From: an uncultured Lachnospiraceae bacterium | GTDB taxonomy: Bacteria; Bacillota; Clostridia; Lachnospirales; Lachnospiraceae | NCBI GenBank assembly: GCA_947039785.1 | Contig: CAMQZX010000006.1 | Location: 1-39,790 of the forward strand | Reading direction: 5' to 3' | DNA: 39,790 bases | Part shown: positions 8,799 to 16,119 of the stretch, one piece after another | How the letters are laid out: the number at the start of each line of letters is the position of its first letter | Position numbering within the stretch: position 1 is the stretch's first letter | Made by a program: the position numbers and the translations under genes | Notes under the pieces: generated by a model | Told to the model about the DNA's origin: nothing | Seen by the model: the letters and a program-made list of their open reading frames with translations, nothing else | Database searches by the model: none

Positions 8799-9803
8799 AT
8801 GATTGATGGAAAGAAAGTGTTATTCAGCGGCATGCAGGCGACCGGTAATCTGACATTGGGAAATTATCTGGGAGCTTTGAAAAACTGGGTGACGTTAAGT
8901 GATGAATATGAGTGCTTTTACAGTGTGGTGGATATGCATTCCATTACTGTGAGACAGGACCCGGCCACTTTAAGAAAGAGAGCCAGAGCGTTATTGACCC
9001 TTTACATTGCAGCGGGGTTGGATCCCAAGAAGAACTGCATTTATTATCAGTCTCACGTTTCCGGCCATGCAGAGCTTAGCTGGATTTTAAATTGCTTTAC
9101 TTATATGGGTGAGCTGAACCGTATGACTCAGTTTAAGGACAAATCCGCTAAACATGCAGACAATATCAATGCAGGACTGTTTACTTATCCGGTATTGATG
9201 GCAGCTGATATTTTGTTGTATCAGGCAGATGTGGTACCTGTGGGTGTGGATCAGATGCAGCATCTGGAGCTGACCAGAGATGTGGCAGAGCGTTTCAACA
9301 ATATCTACGGTGATGTGTTTACTATTCCGGAAGCATATATCGGTAAGGTGGGTGCTAAGATTATGAGTCTACAGGATCCAACAAAGAAAATGTCCAAATC
9401 TGATGAGAACCCCAACGGCAGTATCTATCTGATGGATGATCCGGACACCATTATGAGAAAATGCAAACGTGCCGTGACAGATTCTGAAGCACAGATTCTC
9501 TACCGTGAGGAACAGCCGGGAGTGAAGAACCTGATAGATATCTACAGCGCATGTACTGGTAAAACGCCGGCAGATGTGGTGAAAGAGTTTGAAGGCAAGG
9601 GCTACGGCGACTTTAAGATGGCAGTGGGCGAGTCTGTGGTATCTGTGTTAAAGCCATTGCAGGATGAAGTGGCAAGATTGAATAAGGAGAAGGCTTACAT
9701 AGATTCCGTAATCAAGGAAAATGCAGAGAAAGCCAACTACTATGCTACTAAGACATTGCGCAAGGTACAGCGTAAGGTAGGTTTTCCGGATAGAATCCGT
9801 TAA
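8799..9803 (+). CDS. trpS: Tryptophanyl-tRNA synthetase
   Basis: Charges tRNA-Trp in the cytosol; a class I synthetase of 334 residues, the normal size. The HIGH-like motif is GNLTLGN (about residues 16-22) within GMQATGNLTLGNYLGAL, and the KMSKS loop is present as KKMSKSDENPNG. VPVGVDQMQHLELTRD is also characteristic. I chose the ATG at 8799, preceded by AAGGAGAT. The in-frame ATG at 8748 lies within the promoter itself. The leader is too short for a T-box, so tryptophan control by that route is not expected. A strong terminator follows. Confidence 0.96.
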   Translation: MIDGKKVLFSGMQATGNLTLGNYLGALKNWVTLSDEYECFYSVVDMHSITVRQDPATLRKRARALLTLYIAAGLDPKKNCIYYQSHVSGHAELSWILNCFTYMGELNRMTQFKDKSAKHADNINAGLFTYPVLMAADILLYQADVVPVGVDQMQHLELTRDVAERFNNIYGDVFTIPEAYIGKVGAKIMSLQDPTKKMSKSDENPNGSIYLMDDPDTIMRKCKRAVTDSEAQILYREEQPGVKNLIDIYSACTGKTPADVVKEFEGKGYGDFKMAVGESVVSVLKPLQDEVARLNKEKAYIDSVIKENAEKANYYATKTLRKVQRKVGFPDRIR

Positions 9804-9834
9804 TTGCCGAAGAAAATAAAATTGCAAATATAAG

Positions 9835-9880
9835 GCAGCTTTGCCGGAAACGAAGATGTTTCCCACAAAGCTGCTTTTTA
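9835..9880 (+). terminator. Intrinsic terminator after trpS
   Basis: GCAGCTTTG pairs with CAAAGCTGC. A second stem inside the loop (GGAAAC with GTTTCC) lengthens the hairpin, and TTTTTA follows. Confidence 0.85.
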
Positions 9881-9953
9881 AATTACCAGGAATGTGTGAA
9901 AAGATTCAGAGGACCTGCATTAAGTTGCCAGGTATGTCTGAAAATTATTAAGT

Positions 9954-11612
9954 TCAGACAATAATACCATATTTGCGGATTCGGTATTGCAGACTCTGGC
10001 GGCGGATTCCCAGAGCTTCGGCGGTGCGGCTGATGTTGTAACCGCATTGCTCCAACGCCTGCAAAAGAATCTGATGTTCATAATCATCCATCAGAGTCTG
10101 GAGGGTTTCCCCGCGAAGATCCAGAGGTGCTGCAGATGAAGTGTGGGACTCCTGGTTGTCTGCTATGGCTGGATGTTCTTTAAAGATATAAGGCGGCAGA
10201 TGTTCCATCTGGATGGTCTCTTCCTCCGTCATATTCTGGGCATAATCCAGTACATGAAACAATTCTCGGGTGTTGCCGGGCCAGGAGTATTCCCGGAAGA
10301 TGTTCATCACCTTGGGATGAATATTTTTCAGAGGATTGACATACTGGTAGGCAGTGGAGGTCAGGTGATAGCGGATCAGATCTTCCAGATCTTCTGTATG
10401 CTCCCGTAGGGGAGGCAGATCGATCATCACTGTGGACAGCCGATAGAACAGGTCCTTGCGAAGCTTATTTTCTGCAATGGCCTGGAAAGGATTTTCGTTG
10501 CAGGAGGAAATGACTCTCACATCAATGTGAATATCCTTCTGTCCGCCCAAACGCCGGAGGGTATTTTCCTGAAGAACACGCAGGATTTTGGACTGCATGT
10601 GCAGACTCATGGAATTTAACTCATCCAAAAATAAAGTGCCGCCGTTGGCTTCTTCAAAGTATCCCGGTCGGTCTTCGCTTCCGGTAAAGCTGCCTTTGGA
10701 AGTTCCAAAGAGAAGTCCTTCAATCAGGTTATCAGGGATGGCAGCACAATTTATAGGCAGGAATTTCTGGTGGCTGCGGCTGCTGGCCTTGTGAATGCTT
10801 TGTGCGAAGACTTCCTTGCCGGTTCCGGTTTCGCCCACTAACAGTACATTGGAATTTTGAGGAGCGATCCGTCGTGCCAGAGAGATGGCTTTTTGCATTT
10901 GGTCGCTGCTGCCGATGATATGGTCGAAGGTATAGCCGGTAAAATACATGGTTTTCGCCTGATTGTAATAGGAATCCAATGCTTTCTGGATATTTTTCAG
11001 CTTATGCATTTGGGATTTGACAATGGAAGCATTTTGCTCAAAAACCACTGCACCGATTAATTTTTTTCCCTCACGAATAGGGTAAGCACTGTTGGCAGTG
11101 GCAACGTCCGCGCCGTCACTGGTCTTATAGTGGTCTACCCGGTTGATCACCGGTTTGCGAGTCTTTAAGGAGGTGATGATAGTGCTGATGTTTTCGTCCA
11201 GCGCATAGAGATCCAGCAAGTGCTGCCCCTGAATATCCACATTGGTGGGAATCTGGGAAATCTGGCGGCTGCTCTGGTTCATAAAAACGGCGCAGGCATT
11301 GCTGTCATAAATCTGTATTCCCTCGGAAACCTGGTCCAGGGCTTTTTTCAACAGGTATTGATGGTGATTGTCCTGCTTTAAATAGCAGTAGTATTCACCA
11401 TGGGGTGTTTGGTGTATGTGGTATGAGAAGGATTCGTTATTCCACAGAAGACAGGGGGAAGTCTGGGTTTTGGAAAAAATGTCCCATAACTGCTGACCCA
11501 GAAAGGAAGAAAAAGCAGTCTGATAAGTCTTTTGCAGACTGAAATTCTCCCATTGAATGTCCAGAATCCTGTATTGGTCATCCATGGTGAATGTGACGTC
11601 AAATAAATTCAT
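9954..11612 (-). CDS. Sigma-54-dependent transcriptional activator, RocR-like (PAS, AAA+, Fis-type HTH)
   Basis: A 552-residue enhancer-binding protein that should activate RNA polymerase carrying sigma-54. Residues about 88-195 look like a PAS sensor (ALDQVSEGIQIYDSN...). The AAA+ domain has Walker A GETGTGKE (260-267), a GAFTGA-loop variant GSFTGS (307-312), Walker B GGTLFLDE (324-331) and WPGNTREL. A Fis-type helix-turn-helix occupies about 515-548 (YNISRTAEALGIRRQSLQYR). The ATG at 11612 follows AAAGGAGATGCC. The longer reading to 11804 would run across the divergent promoter region and is rejected. The gene lies head to head with the lyase gene, whose upstream region has a -24/-12 promoter, so the lyase is the likely target. 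The effector is unknown; an amino-acid-like ligand is a guess from resemblance to RocR. Confidence 0.92.
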   Translation of the reverse strand: MNLFDVTFTMDDQYRILDIQWENFSLQKTYQTAFSSFLGQQLWDIFSKTQTSPCLLWNNESFSYHIHQTPHGEYYCYLKQDNHHQYLLKKALDQVSEGIQIYDSNACAVFMNQSSRQISQIPTNVDIQGQHLLDLYALDENISTIITSLKTRKPVINRVDHYKTSDGADVATANSAYPIREGKKLIGAVVFEQNASIVKSQMHKLKNIQKALDSYYNQAKTMYFTGYTFDHIIGSSDQMQKAISLARRIAPQNSNVLLVGETGTGKEVFAQSIHKASSRSHQKFLPINCAAIPDNLIEGLLFGTSKGSFTGSEDRPGYFEEANGGTLFLDELNSMSLHMQSKILRVLQENTLRRLGGQKDIHIDVRVISSCNENPFQAIAENKLRKDLFYRLSTVMIDLPPLREHTEDLEDLIRYHLTSTAYQYVNPLKNIHPKVMNIFREYSWPGNTRELFHVLDYAQNMTEEETIQMEHLPPYIFKEHPAIADNQESHTSSAAPLDLRGETLQTLMDDYEHQILLQALEQCGYNISRTAEALGIRRQSLQYRIRKYGIIV

Positions 11613-11648
11613 GGCATCTCCTTTGCAAACATTGATCTCGTTGTGTTC

Positions 11649-11677
11649 ACTGTAACATTTACTTCGGAGAATGTCAA
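11649..11677 (-). promoter_or_regulatory. Sigma-A type promoter of the sigma-54 activator gene
   Basis: Read on the minus strand, TTGACA (11672-11677) and TACAGT (11649-11654) are 17 bases apart, ending 37 bases before the activator start codon. One copy of a direct repeat (11680-11689) abuts the -35 box, which could allow autoregulation. Confidence 0.6.
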
Positions 11678-11679
11678 TA

Positions 11680-11709
11680 AATGCCAAATATTTATGCATA
11701 ATGCCAAAT
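11680..11709 (+). repeat. Two direct repeats, candidate enhancer sites for the activator
   Basis: AATGCCAAAT occurs exactly at 11680-11689 and 11700-11709, with starts 20 bases apart, close to two helical turns. They lie about 85-115 bases upstream of the -24/-12 promoter, the usual distance for enhancer-binding proteins. Binding by the adjacent activator is inferred. Confidence 0.45.
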
Positions 11710-11793
11710 GAATTTGCACTCTGAAAGTACAAACAACAGGAAAGAAGATTCTGAATGTGCAGGTAAATCCCCAGGTTGGCAGGAAGAAAAGGG

Positions 11794-11810
11794 TTGGCAT
11801 ACATTTTGCT
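11794..11810 (+). promoter_or_regulatory. Sigma-54 (-24/-12) promoter of the lyase gene
   Basis: TTGGCAT at 11794-11800 is followed by TTGCT at 11806-11810. The invariant GG (11796-11797) and GC (11808-11809) are separated by ten bases, exactly as sigma-54 promoters require. Transcription should begin near 11821, about 87 bases before the lyase start codon. The divergent sigma-54 activator supports the call. Confidence 0.85.
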
Positions 11811-11907
11811 ATATATTCTTAATAAAAATCGAATAACAATACCAGGTGGACGGTATGGATCTACTCGTTATACGCAAACAGCTAACAAAAATCAGGAGGA
11901 AAATACT

Positions 11908-13449
11908 ATGTCAAAATCAGAAGAGAAGAAAGTGGTCACATTAGGAGGAAAGATTAATCTGGAGGATTTTATTGCTGTGTCCAGATTCCACGCTCAGGTG
12001 GAATTTTCACAGGAATATTGTGACCGTGTCCGCAAATCCAGAGAATTGGTGGAAAAATGGGTGGATGAAGAACGTGTGATGTATGGAGTTACTACGGGAT
12101 TTGGCCAGCTTTGCACCCAGGCTATCAGCAAAGAGGAGACCGCTCAATTACAGAAAAACATTATTTTGTCCCATTCCACATCGGTGGGAGCACCTCTTAC
12201 TGAGGAACAGGTGAGAGGAACCATGCTGATGGTACTTCAGAATCTTGGACAGGGATATTGCGGTGTACGTCTGCTTGTGATGGAAAAATACAGAGAGTTC
12301 TTAAATAAAAATCTGATTCCCTGGGCACCTGGCGACGGCAGTGTGGGCTATCTGTGTCCGGAAGCTCATATGGCGCTGGTCCTGGTTGGAGAAGGAAAGG
12401 CATATTATCAGGGAGAGCTGCTGCCGGCTGCAGAAGCACTGGCGAAAGCAGGTATTGAACCTATTGAGCTTAGTTCCAAAGAGGGTCTGGCTCTTGTATC
12501 AGGAACCACATCTCCAACAGCCCTGGCAGCTCTGGGAATCTATGATATGCTCAATGCAGCCAAGTCTGCAGATGTGATTGCAGCCGTTACGCTGGAAATG
12601 TCAAAAGCTGTTATGAATGCCTTCGATGAGAGAGTGATGTCCGTTCGTCCTCACCCCCATCAGGGACAGGTGGCAGCCAACATCCGCACTTTATTAAAGG
12701 ATTCCCAGATCATCGAAAACAGCAAGGGAACCAAGGTGCAGGATGCGTTATCTCTTCGCTGTATTCCTCAGCTTCACGGTGCGTCCAGAAAGACATTGGA
12801 GGATGCTAAGGCTACCATTGAGATTGAACTGAATTCCTGCTGTGATAATCCGATTATCTGGCCGGTGGAAGGGGATGAAGATGTGATTTCTGCCTGCAAC
12901 GCAGACTCTTCTTATTTGGGACTGGAGATGGATTCTGCCAGCATCGCAGCTACCATGCTGGCAAAAATGTCTGAACGCAGAAATAACCGCCTCATCGATG
13001 GAAACCTTTCCGGTAATCCATGGTTTTTGATTAAAAACCCAGGATTAAATTCCGGAATGATGATTCCTCAATATACCCAGGCGGGACTGCTCAATGAGAT
13101 GCGCGTGCTGGCTTCTCCGGCAACCACAGACAATACATCTACCTGCGGAAATCAGGAAGACTATGTGGCAATGGGATATTTTGCTTCTAAAAAAGCCATC
13201 AGTGTTGCAGAGAAACTGGAGTACATACTTGCTATTGAGCTGCTGTCCGGTTATCAGGCACAGCAATTTATTGAAGCAGACATCCACCGCAGTCCGGCTA
13301 CCCGCAGCGTATTGGAGGAGATTCATCAGCATGTACCAGTGATGGAAAATGATGTTTATCTGCATCCCCATATTGAATACTTAAAAGAGCTGATTCATTC
13401 CGGCAGATTGGTAGAGCTTGCAGAGGAAGCTGCCGGAACATTAAACTAA
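11908..13449 (+). CDS. Histidine/aromatic ammonia-lyase family protein lacking the MIO triad (ergothionase-like candidate)
   Basis: A 513-residue member of the HAL/PAL fold. Family signatures are YGVTTGFG (Y59), the histidine in LSHS (H89), LRCIPQLHGA (R284), ELNSCCDNPI and GNQEDYV (E417). In HutH the sequence GSVG-ASGDLAPLAH supplies Ala-Ser-Gly for the MIO electrophile. Here the segment reads GSVGYLCPEAH (residues 144-154), three residues shorter with no Ala-Ser-Gly. The asparagine of the HutH LNGT motif is Ser198, and the HutH tyrosine before SLRC is Leu281. The protein therefore probably cannot form MIO. From general knowledge, ergothionase has this fold without MIO and eliminates trimethylamine from ergothioneine; I infer a similar role, but another substrate is possible. 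The start at 11908 follows CAGGAGG; an upstream ATG at 11776 precedes the promoter and is rejected. No hutU or hutI gene is nearby. Confidence 0.75.
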   Translation: MSKSEEKKVVTLGGKINLEDFIAVSRFHAQVEFSQEYCDRVRKSRELVEKWVDEERVMYGVTTGFGQLCTQAISKEETAQLQKNIILSHSTSVGAPLTEEQVRGTMLMVLQNLGQGYCGVRLLVMEKYREFLNKNLIPWAPGDGSVGYLCPEAHMALVLVGEGKAYYQGELLPAAEALAKAGIEPIELSSKEGLALVSGTTSPTALAALGIYDMLNAAKSADVIAAVTLEMSKAVMNAFDERVMSVRPHPHQGQVAANIRTLLKDSQIIENSKGTKVQDALSLRCIPQLHGASRKTLEDAKATIEIELNSCCDNPIIWPVEGDEDVISACNADSSYLGLEMDSASIAATMLAKMSERRNNRLIDGNLSGNPWFLIKNPGLNSGMMIPQYTQAGLLNEMRVLASPATTDNTSTCGNQEDYVAMGYFASKKAISVAEKLEYILAIELLSGYQAQQFIEADIHRSPATRSVLEEIHQHVPVMENDVYLHPHIEYLKELIHSGRLVELAEEAAGTLN

Positions 13450-13474
13450 AAAATCATTAAATGAATCATTAAAT

Positions 13475-14389
13475 TCAGAAATAAAATGAATCAATCAACG
13501 ATTGGTGTCTCATGTCTTCGGGCAGAGGTGCCGTGAAGGTAAGGGCAGCCCCGGTGATCGGATGGAAAAATTCCAGCTTCCAGGAATGAAGGGGCTGCCT
13601 TTGAAAATGCTGGTAATTGGGATTATACAGGAAATCGCCCGGCAGGGGGTGGCCAATGTGCTTCATATGTACCCGGATCTGATGGGTGCGTCCTGTTTCC
13701 AGTTTCAACTGAACCAGCGAGTAGTCCCCGCAGATTTTCAGCCTCTGGTAATGGGTGACGGCTCTTTCACCGTGAAGGTGATCCACCTGTCGTTCAATGG
13801 TGGAGTCGCAGACCCGACCAATTGGAGCATCAATGGTACCACGTTCAGGCAAGATTCCCTCTGCTAGGGCAAGGTAAGTCCGGTGAATTTGGCGCTTCTG
13901 CATCATATGGGAGAGAAGGGCGGCACTGAGGGCATTTTTTGCCAGCACCAGTGCACCTGTGGTGTCCCGGTCCAGTCGGTTAATGCAGCGATAGACGAAG
14001 GTCTCATTCTGTTGCTGATAATAATAAGCCACTGCATTGGCAAGGGTATTGTCGTAATTTCCCTGAGAAGGGTGAATGGGCATGTTGGCAGGCTTGTCCA
14101 ACACCAGAATGTCCAAATCTTCGTAAAGAATCTGCAAAGGCAGGTTTACTGGAAGGATTTTCTCAGAGGATTCTGTATCCCGAAGGGTTATTGTTACCAC
14201 ATCCCCAGGTTGAACCATTTGGTTTAAAAAGGTATGCTGATGGTTCAGAAGAATGCTGTCGGGATATGGCTTCATCCTCACAAGAATATGGCGGGAAAAA
14301 CCTTTGGATTGCAAAAATTTCCGAAGGGTGCAGGGGATGGGAGAATCCGGGGCGTTTTCCGGAATGATATATTCGAATATTCGTTTCAT
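13475..14389 (-). CDS. RluA-family 23S rRNA-type pseudouridine synthase
   Basis: Isomerises uridine to pseudouridine in rRNA (or tRNA). The 304 residues hold an N-terminal S4-like segment (about 18-75) and the catalytic domain with YEDLDILVLDKPANMPIHPS. The catalytic aspartate is in INRLDRDTTGALVLAKN (about D140), and GRTHQIRVHMKHIGHPLPGD is a further family motif. Its position within the RluC/RluD/YlyB group, and hence the target base, cannot be fixed here. It converges on the lyase gene with 25 bases between stop codons. The AAAGGAG site is about 15 bases upstream of the ATG, longer than usual. Confidence 0.9.
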   Translation of the reverse strand: MKRIFEYIIPENAPDSPIPCTLRKFLQSKGFSRHILVRMKPYPDSILLNHQHTFLNQMVQPGDVVTITLRDTESSEKILPVNLPLQILYEDLDILVLDKPANMPIHPSQGNYDNTLANAVAYYYQQQNETFVYRCINRLDRDTTGALVLAKNALSAALLSHMMQKRQIHRTYLALAEGILPERGTIDAPIGRVCDSTIERQVDHLHGERAVTHYQRLKICGDYSLVQLKLETGRTHQIRVHMKHIGHPLPGDFLYNPNYQHFQRQPLHSWKLEFFHPITGAALTFTAPLPEDMRHQSLIDSFYF

Positions 14390-14430
14390 AGTCTTATGTA
14401 AAACTCCTTTAAAAAAAGTTTATTGAAAGT

Positions 14431-14460
14431 ATCATATCACAGGAGAATCCCTTAAATCAA
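14431..14460 (-). promoter_or_regulatory. Candidate promoter of the pseudouridine synthase gene
   Basis: On the minus strand TTGATT (14455-14460) and TATGAT (14431-14436) are 18 bases apart, with a TGn extension before the -10. This is about 40 bases upstream of the start codon. Confidence 0.45.
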
Positions 14461-14465
14461 TCAAA

Positions 14466-14527
14466 GGTTACTGCTTACGCACCACTGTCCCGCGCAGCGT
14501 GTTGCTGGGAACGGAGTGAATAGTAAC
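14466..14527. repeat. Imperfect 60-bp dyad element
   Basis: GTTACT (14467-14472) pairs with AGTAAC (14522-14527). Inside, CACT...AGTG and TCCC...GGGA continue the fold around a GC-rich core (CCCGCGCAGCG). The element is more GC-rich than its flanks and sits between divergent promoters. It has the look of a dispersed palindromic repeat, but only one full copy is in the window. Confidence 0.45.
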
Positions 14528-14567
14528 ACCATCAAATATATTTATGCTTCTTCCATGCATCAATAGA

Positions 14568-14596
14568 TTGACTTTTTTTCGTCAAAATTATATAAT
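14568..14596 (+). promoter_or_regulatory. Strong sigma-A type promoter of the cbi operon
   Basis: TTGACT (14568-14573), a 17-base spacer and a perfect TATAAT (14591-14596). The predicted start near 14603 places the whole cobalamin riboswitch in the leader. Confidence 0.8.
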
Positions 14597-14603
14597 TATT
14601 CAG

Positions 14604-14784
14604 GGAAATCTACAGAAGTTGAAGGATTTCTGTCGGGAAGAATCAGATAAGAAAAATTGATCAGAAAATATTTACAGGAAACAGGTGAAACTCCTGTGCA
14701 AGTCCGTTACTGTATAGCCAGATACTGTAGTAATTTCGTTGCGGAGCAGATCCTGCGGCAACTGGGAGACGTTCTGGTATGAAG
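14604..14784 (+). ncRNA. Cobalamin riboswitch aptamer (leader of the cbi operon)
   Basis: The conserved core GGTGAAACTCC (14684-14694), then GCAAGTCCGTTACTGTA, then the B12-box-like AGCCAGATAC (14716-14725) match the order of conserved blocks in cobalamin riboswitches. A hairpin with GTTGC/GCAAC ends (14738-14762) follows. It lies between a strong promoter and a terminator directly ahead of cbiD, the expected arrangement. Bases diverge from consensus at several positions, so the exact boundaries and the subclass are uncertain. Confidence 0.82.
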
Positions 14785-14814
14785 TGTCGTTGTCAGTCAA
14801 CGGCCTTTTTTCTT
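14785..14814 (+). terminator. Riboswitch-controlled intrinsic terminator before cbiD
   Basis: GTCGTTG (14786-14792) pairs with CAACGGC (14798-14804) around a five-base loop, followed by a T-rich run. Located 47 bases before the cbiD start, it is the likely expression platform, formed when cobalamin is bound. Confidence 0.8.
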
Positions 14815-14860
14815 TCTGGAAATTCTGGAAAACAAATCAGTCAGACATAGAGGGTAAATT

Positions 14861-16021
14861 ATGAAGACCGGATTGGAAGGACAATACGTCATCAAAAACA
14901 ATAAAAAACTGAGACTGGGCTACACCACTGGTTCCTGTGCGGCAGGCGCTTCCCAGGCGGCCGTTCGGATGCTGCTTACCGGAAAGAAAGTAAAAGAGGT
15001 GGAGCTGATGACACCCAAGGGAATTCTACTCCATCTGGAAATTTTGGATATTACCAGAGAAGAGAACCGTGTCATCTGTGCAGTTCGAAAGGACGGAGGG
15101 GATGACCCAGATATGACCAATGGAATGCTGATTTATGCCTGTGCTGAAAAATGCTCCGGCGGCGGAATTCACATTGACGGCGGTGTGGGGGTGGGACGAA
15201 TTACCCGTGCAGGCCTGGAACAGCCGGTTGGAGAGGCGGCTATTAACCGTGTACCCAGAACCATGATCAGCCGGGAAGCCCAGCGGGTTATGGACGAGGA
15301 AGAATACGAAGGGGGCATTTTGATTACCATAAGCGCTCCCCAGGGAGAGCGGATTGCGGCTAAGACCTTTAATCCACGGCTGGGAATTAAGGGCGGAATT
15401 TCCATATTGGGAACCAGCGGTATTGTGGAGCCTATGAGTGAAGTTGCTTTGATTCGAAGCATTGAGGTGGAGATGGACATGCGCATTGCTCAGGGAGAGG
15501 AATATCTTTTGGTGACTCCGGGAAATTATGGTGCAGCATATCTGAAGGAATCTATGCAAAGCCTTCCCTTTGAAAAATCCATGAAATGCAGCAACTATGT
15601 GGGAGAAACCCTGGATATGGCTCTTGCCAAAGGGGTGAAGGGCATTTTGTTTGTGGCTCACATCGGAAAATTTGTCAAGGTGGCAGCAGGCATTATGAAT
15701 ACCCATTCCCATCAGGCAGACGCCAGAATGGAAGTGTTGGCATCCAATGCTATCCGTGTGGGAGCAGACCTGGAAACAGCCCGAAAGGTGCTTGCCAGTG
15801 AGACCACCGATGAGGCATTGGAGATCATTCAGAACACGCCGTATTTTCAGGCTGCCATGGATGAGACGGCAAGACGGGTTCACTATTATCTGAATCACCA
15901 TTGTTATGGGCAGATGCTGACAGGCGCGGTGCTGTTTTCTAACACCTATGGTTATCTGGCAAAGACATCAACCGCAGATCAGTTGATTGAGGTGCTGACA
16001 CAGCGTGAGGAAAGCAAATGA
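14861..16021 (+). CDS. cbiD: Cobalt-precorrin-5B C1-methyltransferase
   Basis: Methylates C1 of cobalt-precorrin-5B in the anaerobic corrin pathway. The 386-residue protein starts with the characteristic LRLGYTTGSCAAGASQAA and contains GGVGVGRITRAGL, KGGISILGTSGIVEPMSE and the late glycine-rich LFVAHIGKFVKVAAG. It is the first gene after the riboswitch terminator. The ATG at 14861 follows AGAGGGT. A 98-base gap precedes cbiL. CbiD marks the anaerobic, early-cobalt route and not the oxygen-dependent Cob pathway. Confidence 0.96.
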   Translation: MKTGLEGQYVIKNNKKLRLGYTTGSCAAGASQAAVRMLLTGKKVKEVELMTPKGILLHLEILDITREENRVICAVRKDGGDDPDMTNGMLIYACAEKCSGGGIHIDGGVGVGRITRAGLEQPVGEAAINRVPRTMISREAQRVMDEEEYEGGILITISAPQGERIAAKTFNPRLGIKGGISILGTSGIVEPMSEVALIRSIEVEMDMRIAQGEEYLLVTPGNYGAAYLKESMQSLPFEKSMKCSNYVGETLDMALAKGVKGILFVAHIGKFVKVAAGIMNTHSHQADARMEVLASNAIRVGADLETARKVLASETTDEALEIIQNTPYFQAAMDETARRVHYYLNHHCYGQMLTGAVLFSNTYGYLAKTSTADQLIEVLTQREESK

Positions 16022-16119
16022 TGGTTGGAGGATTGCGTTCACGGTGAAAGTAATCCACAACCTTTAGATGAATCAAATCAATTCATTTTAAAATAAACAA
16101 ACAATTAAGGAGATTTATT

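Noticed and set aside
13447..13475. Bidirectional terminator between the lyase and the pseudouridine synthase
   Set aside because: The 25-base gap and flanks show only AT-rich repeats of ATGAATCA type, with no stable stem.
15026..15901. 291-codon antisense frame inside cbiD
   Set aside because: Composition is that of a shadow (His/Cys/Ser-rich), it lies entirely opposite a recognised gene, and no family match is visible.
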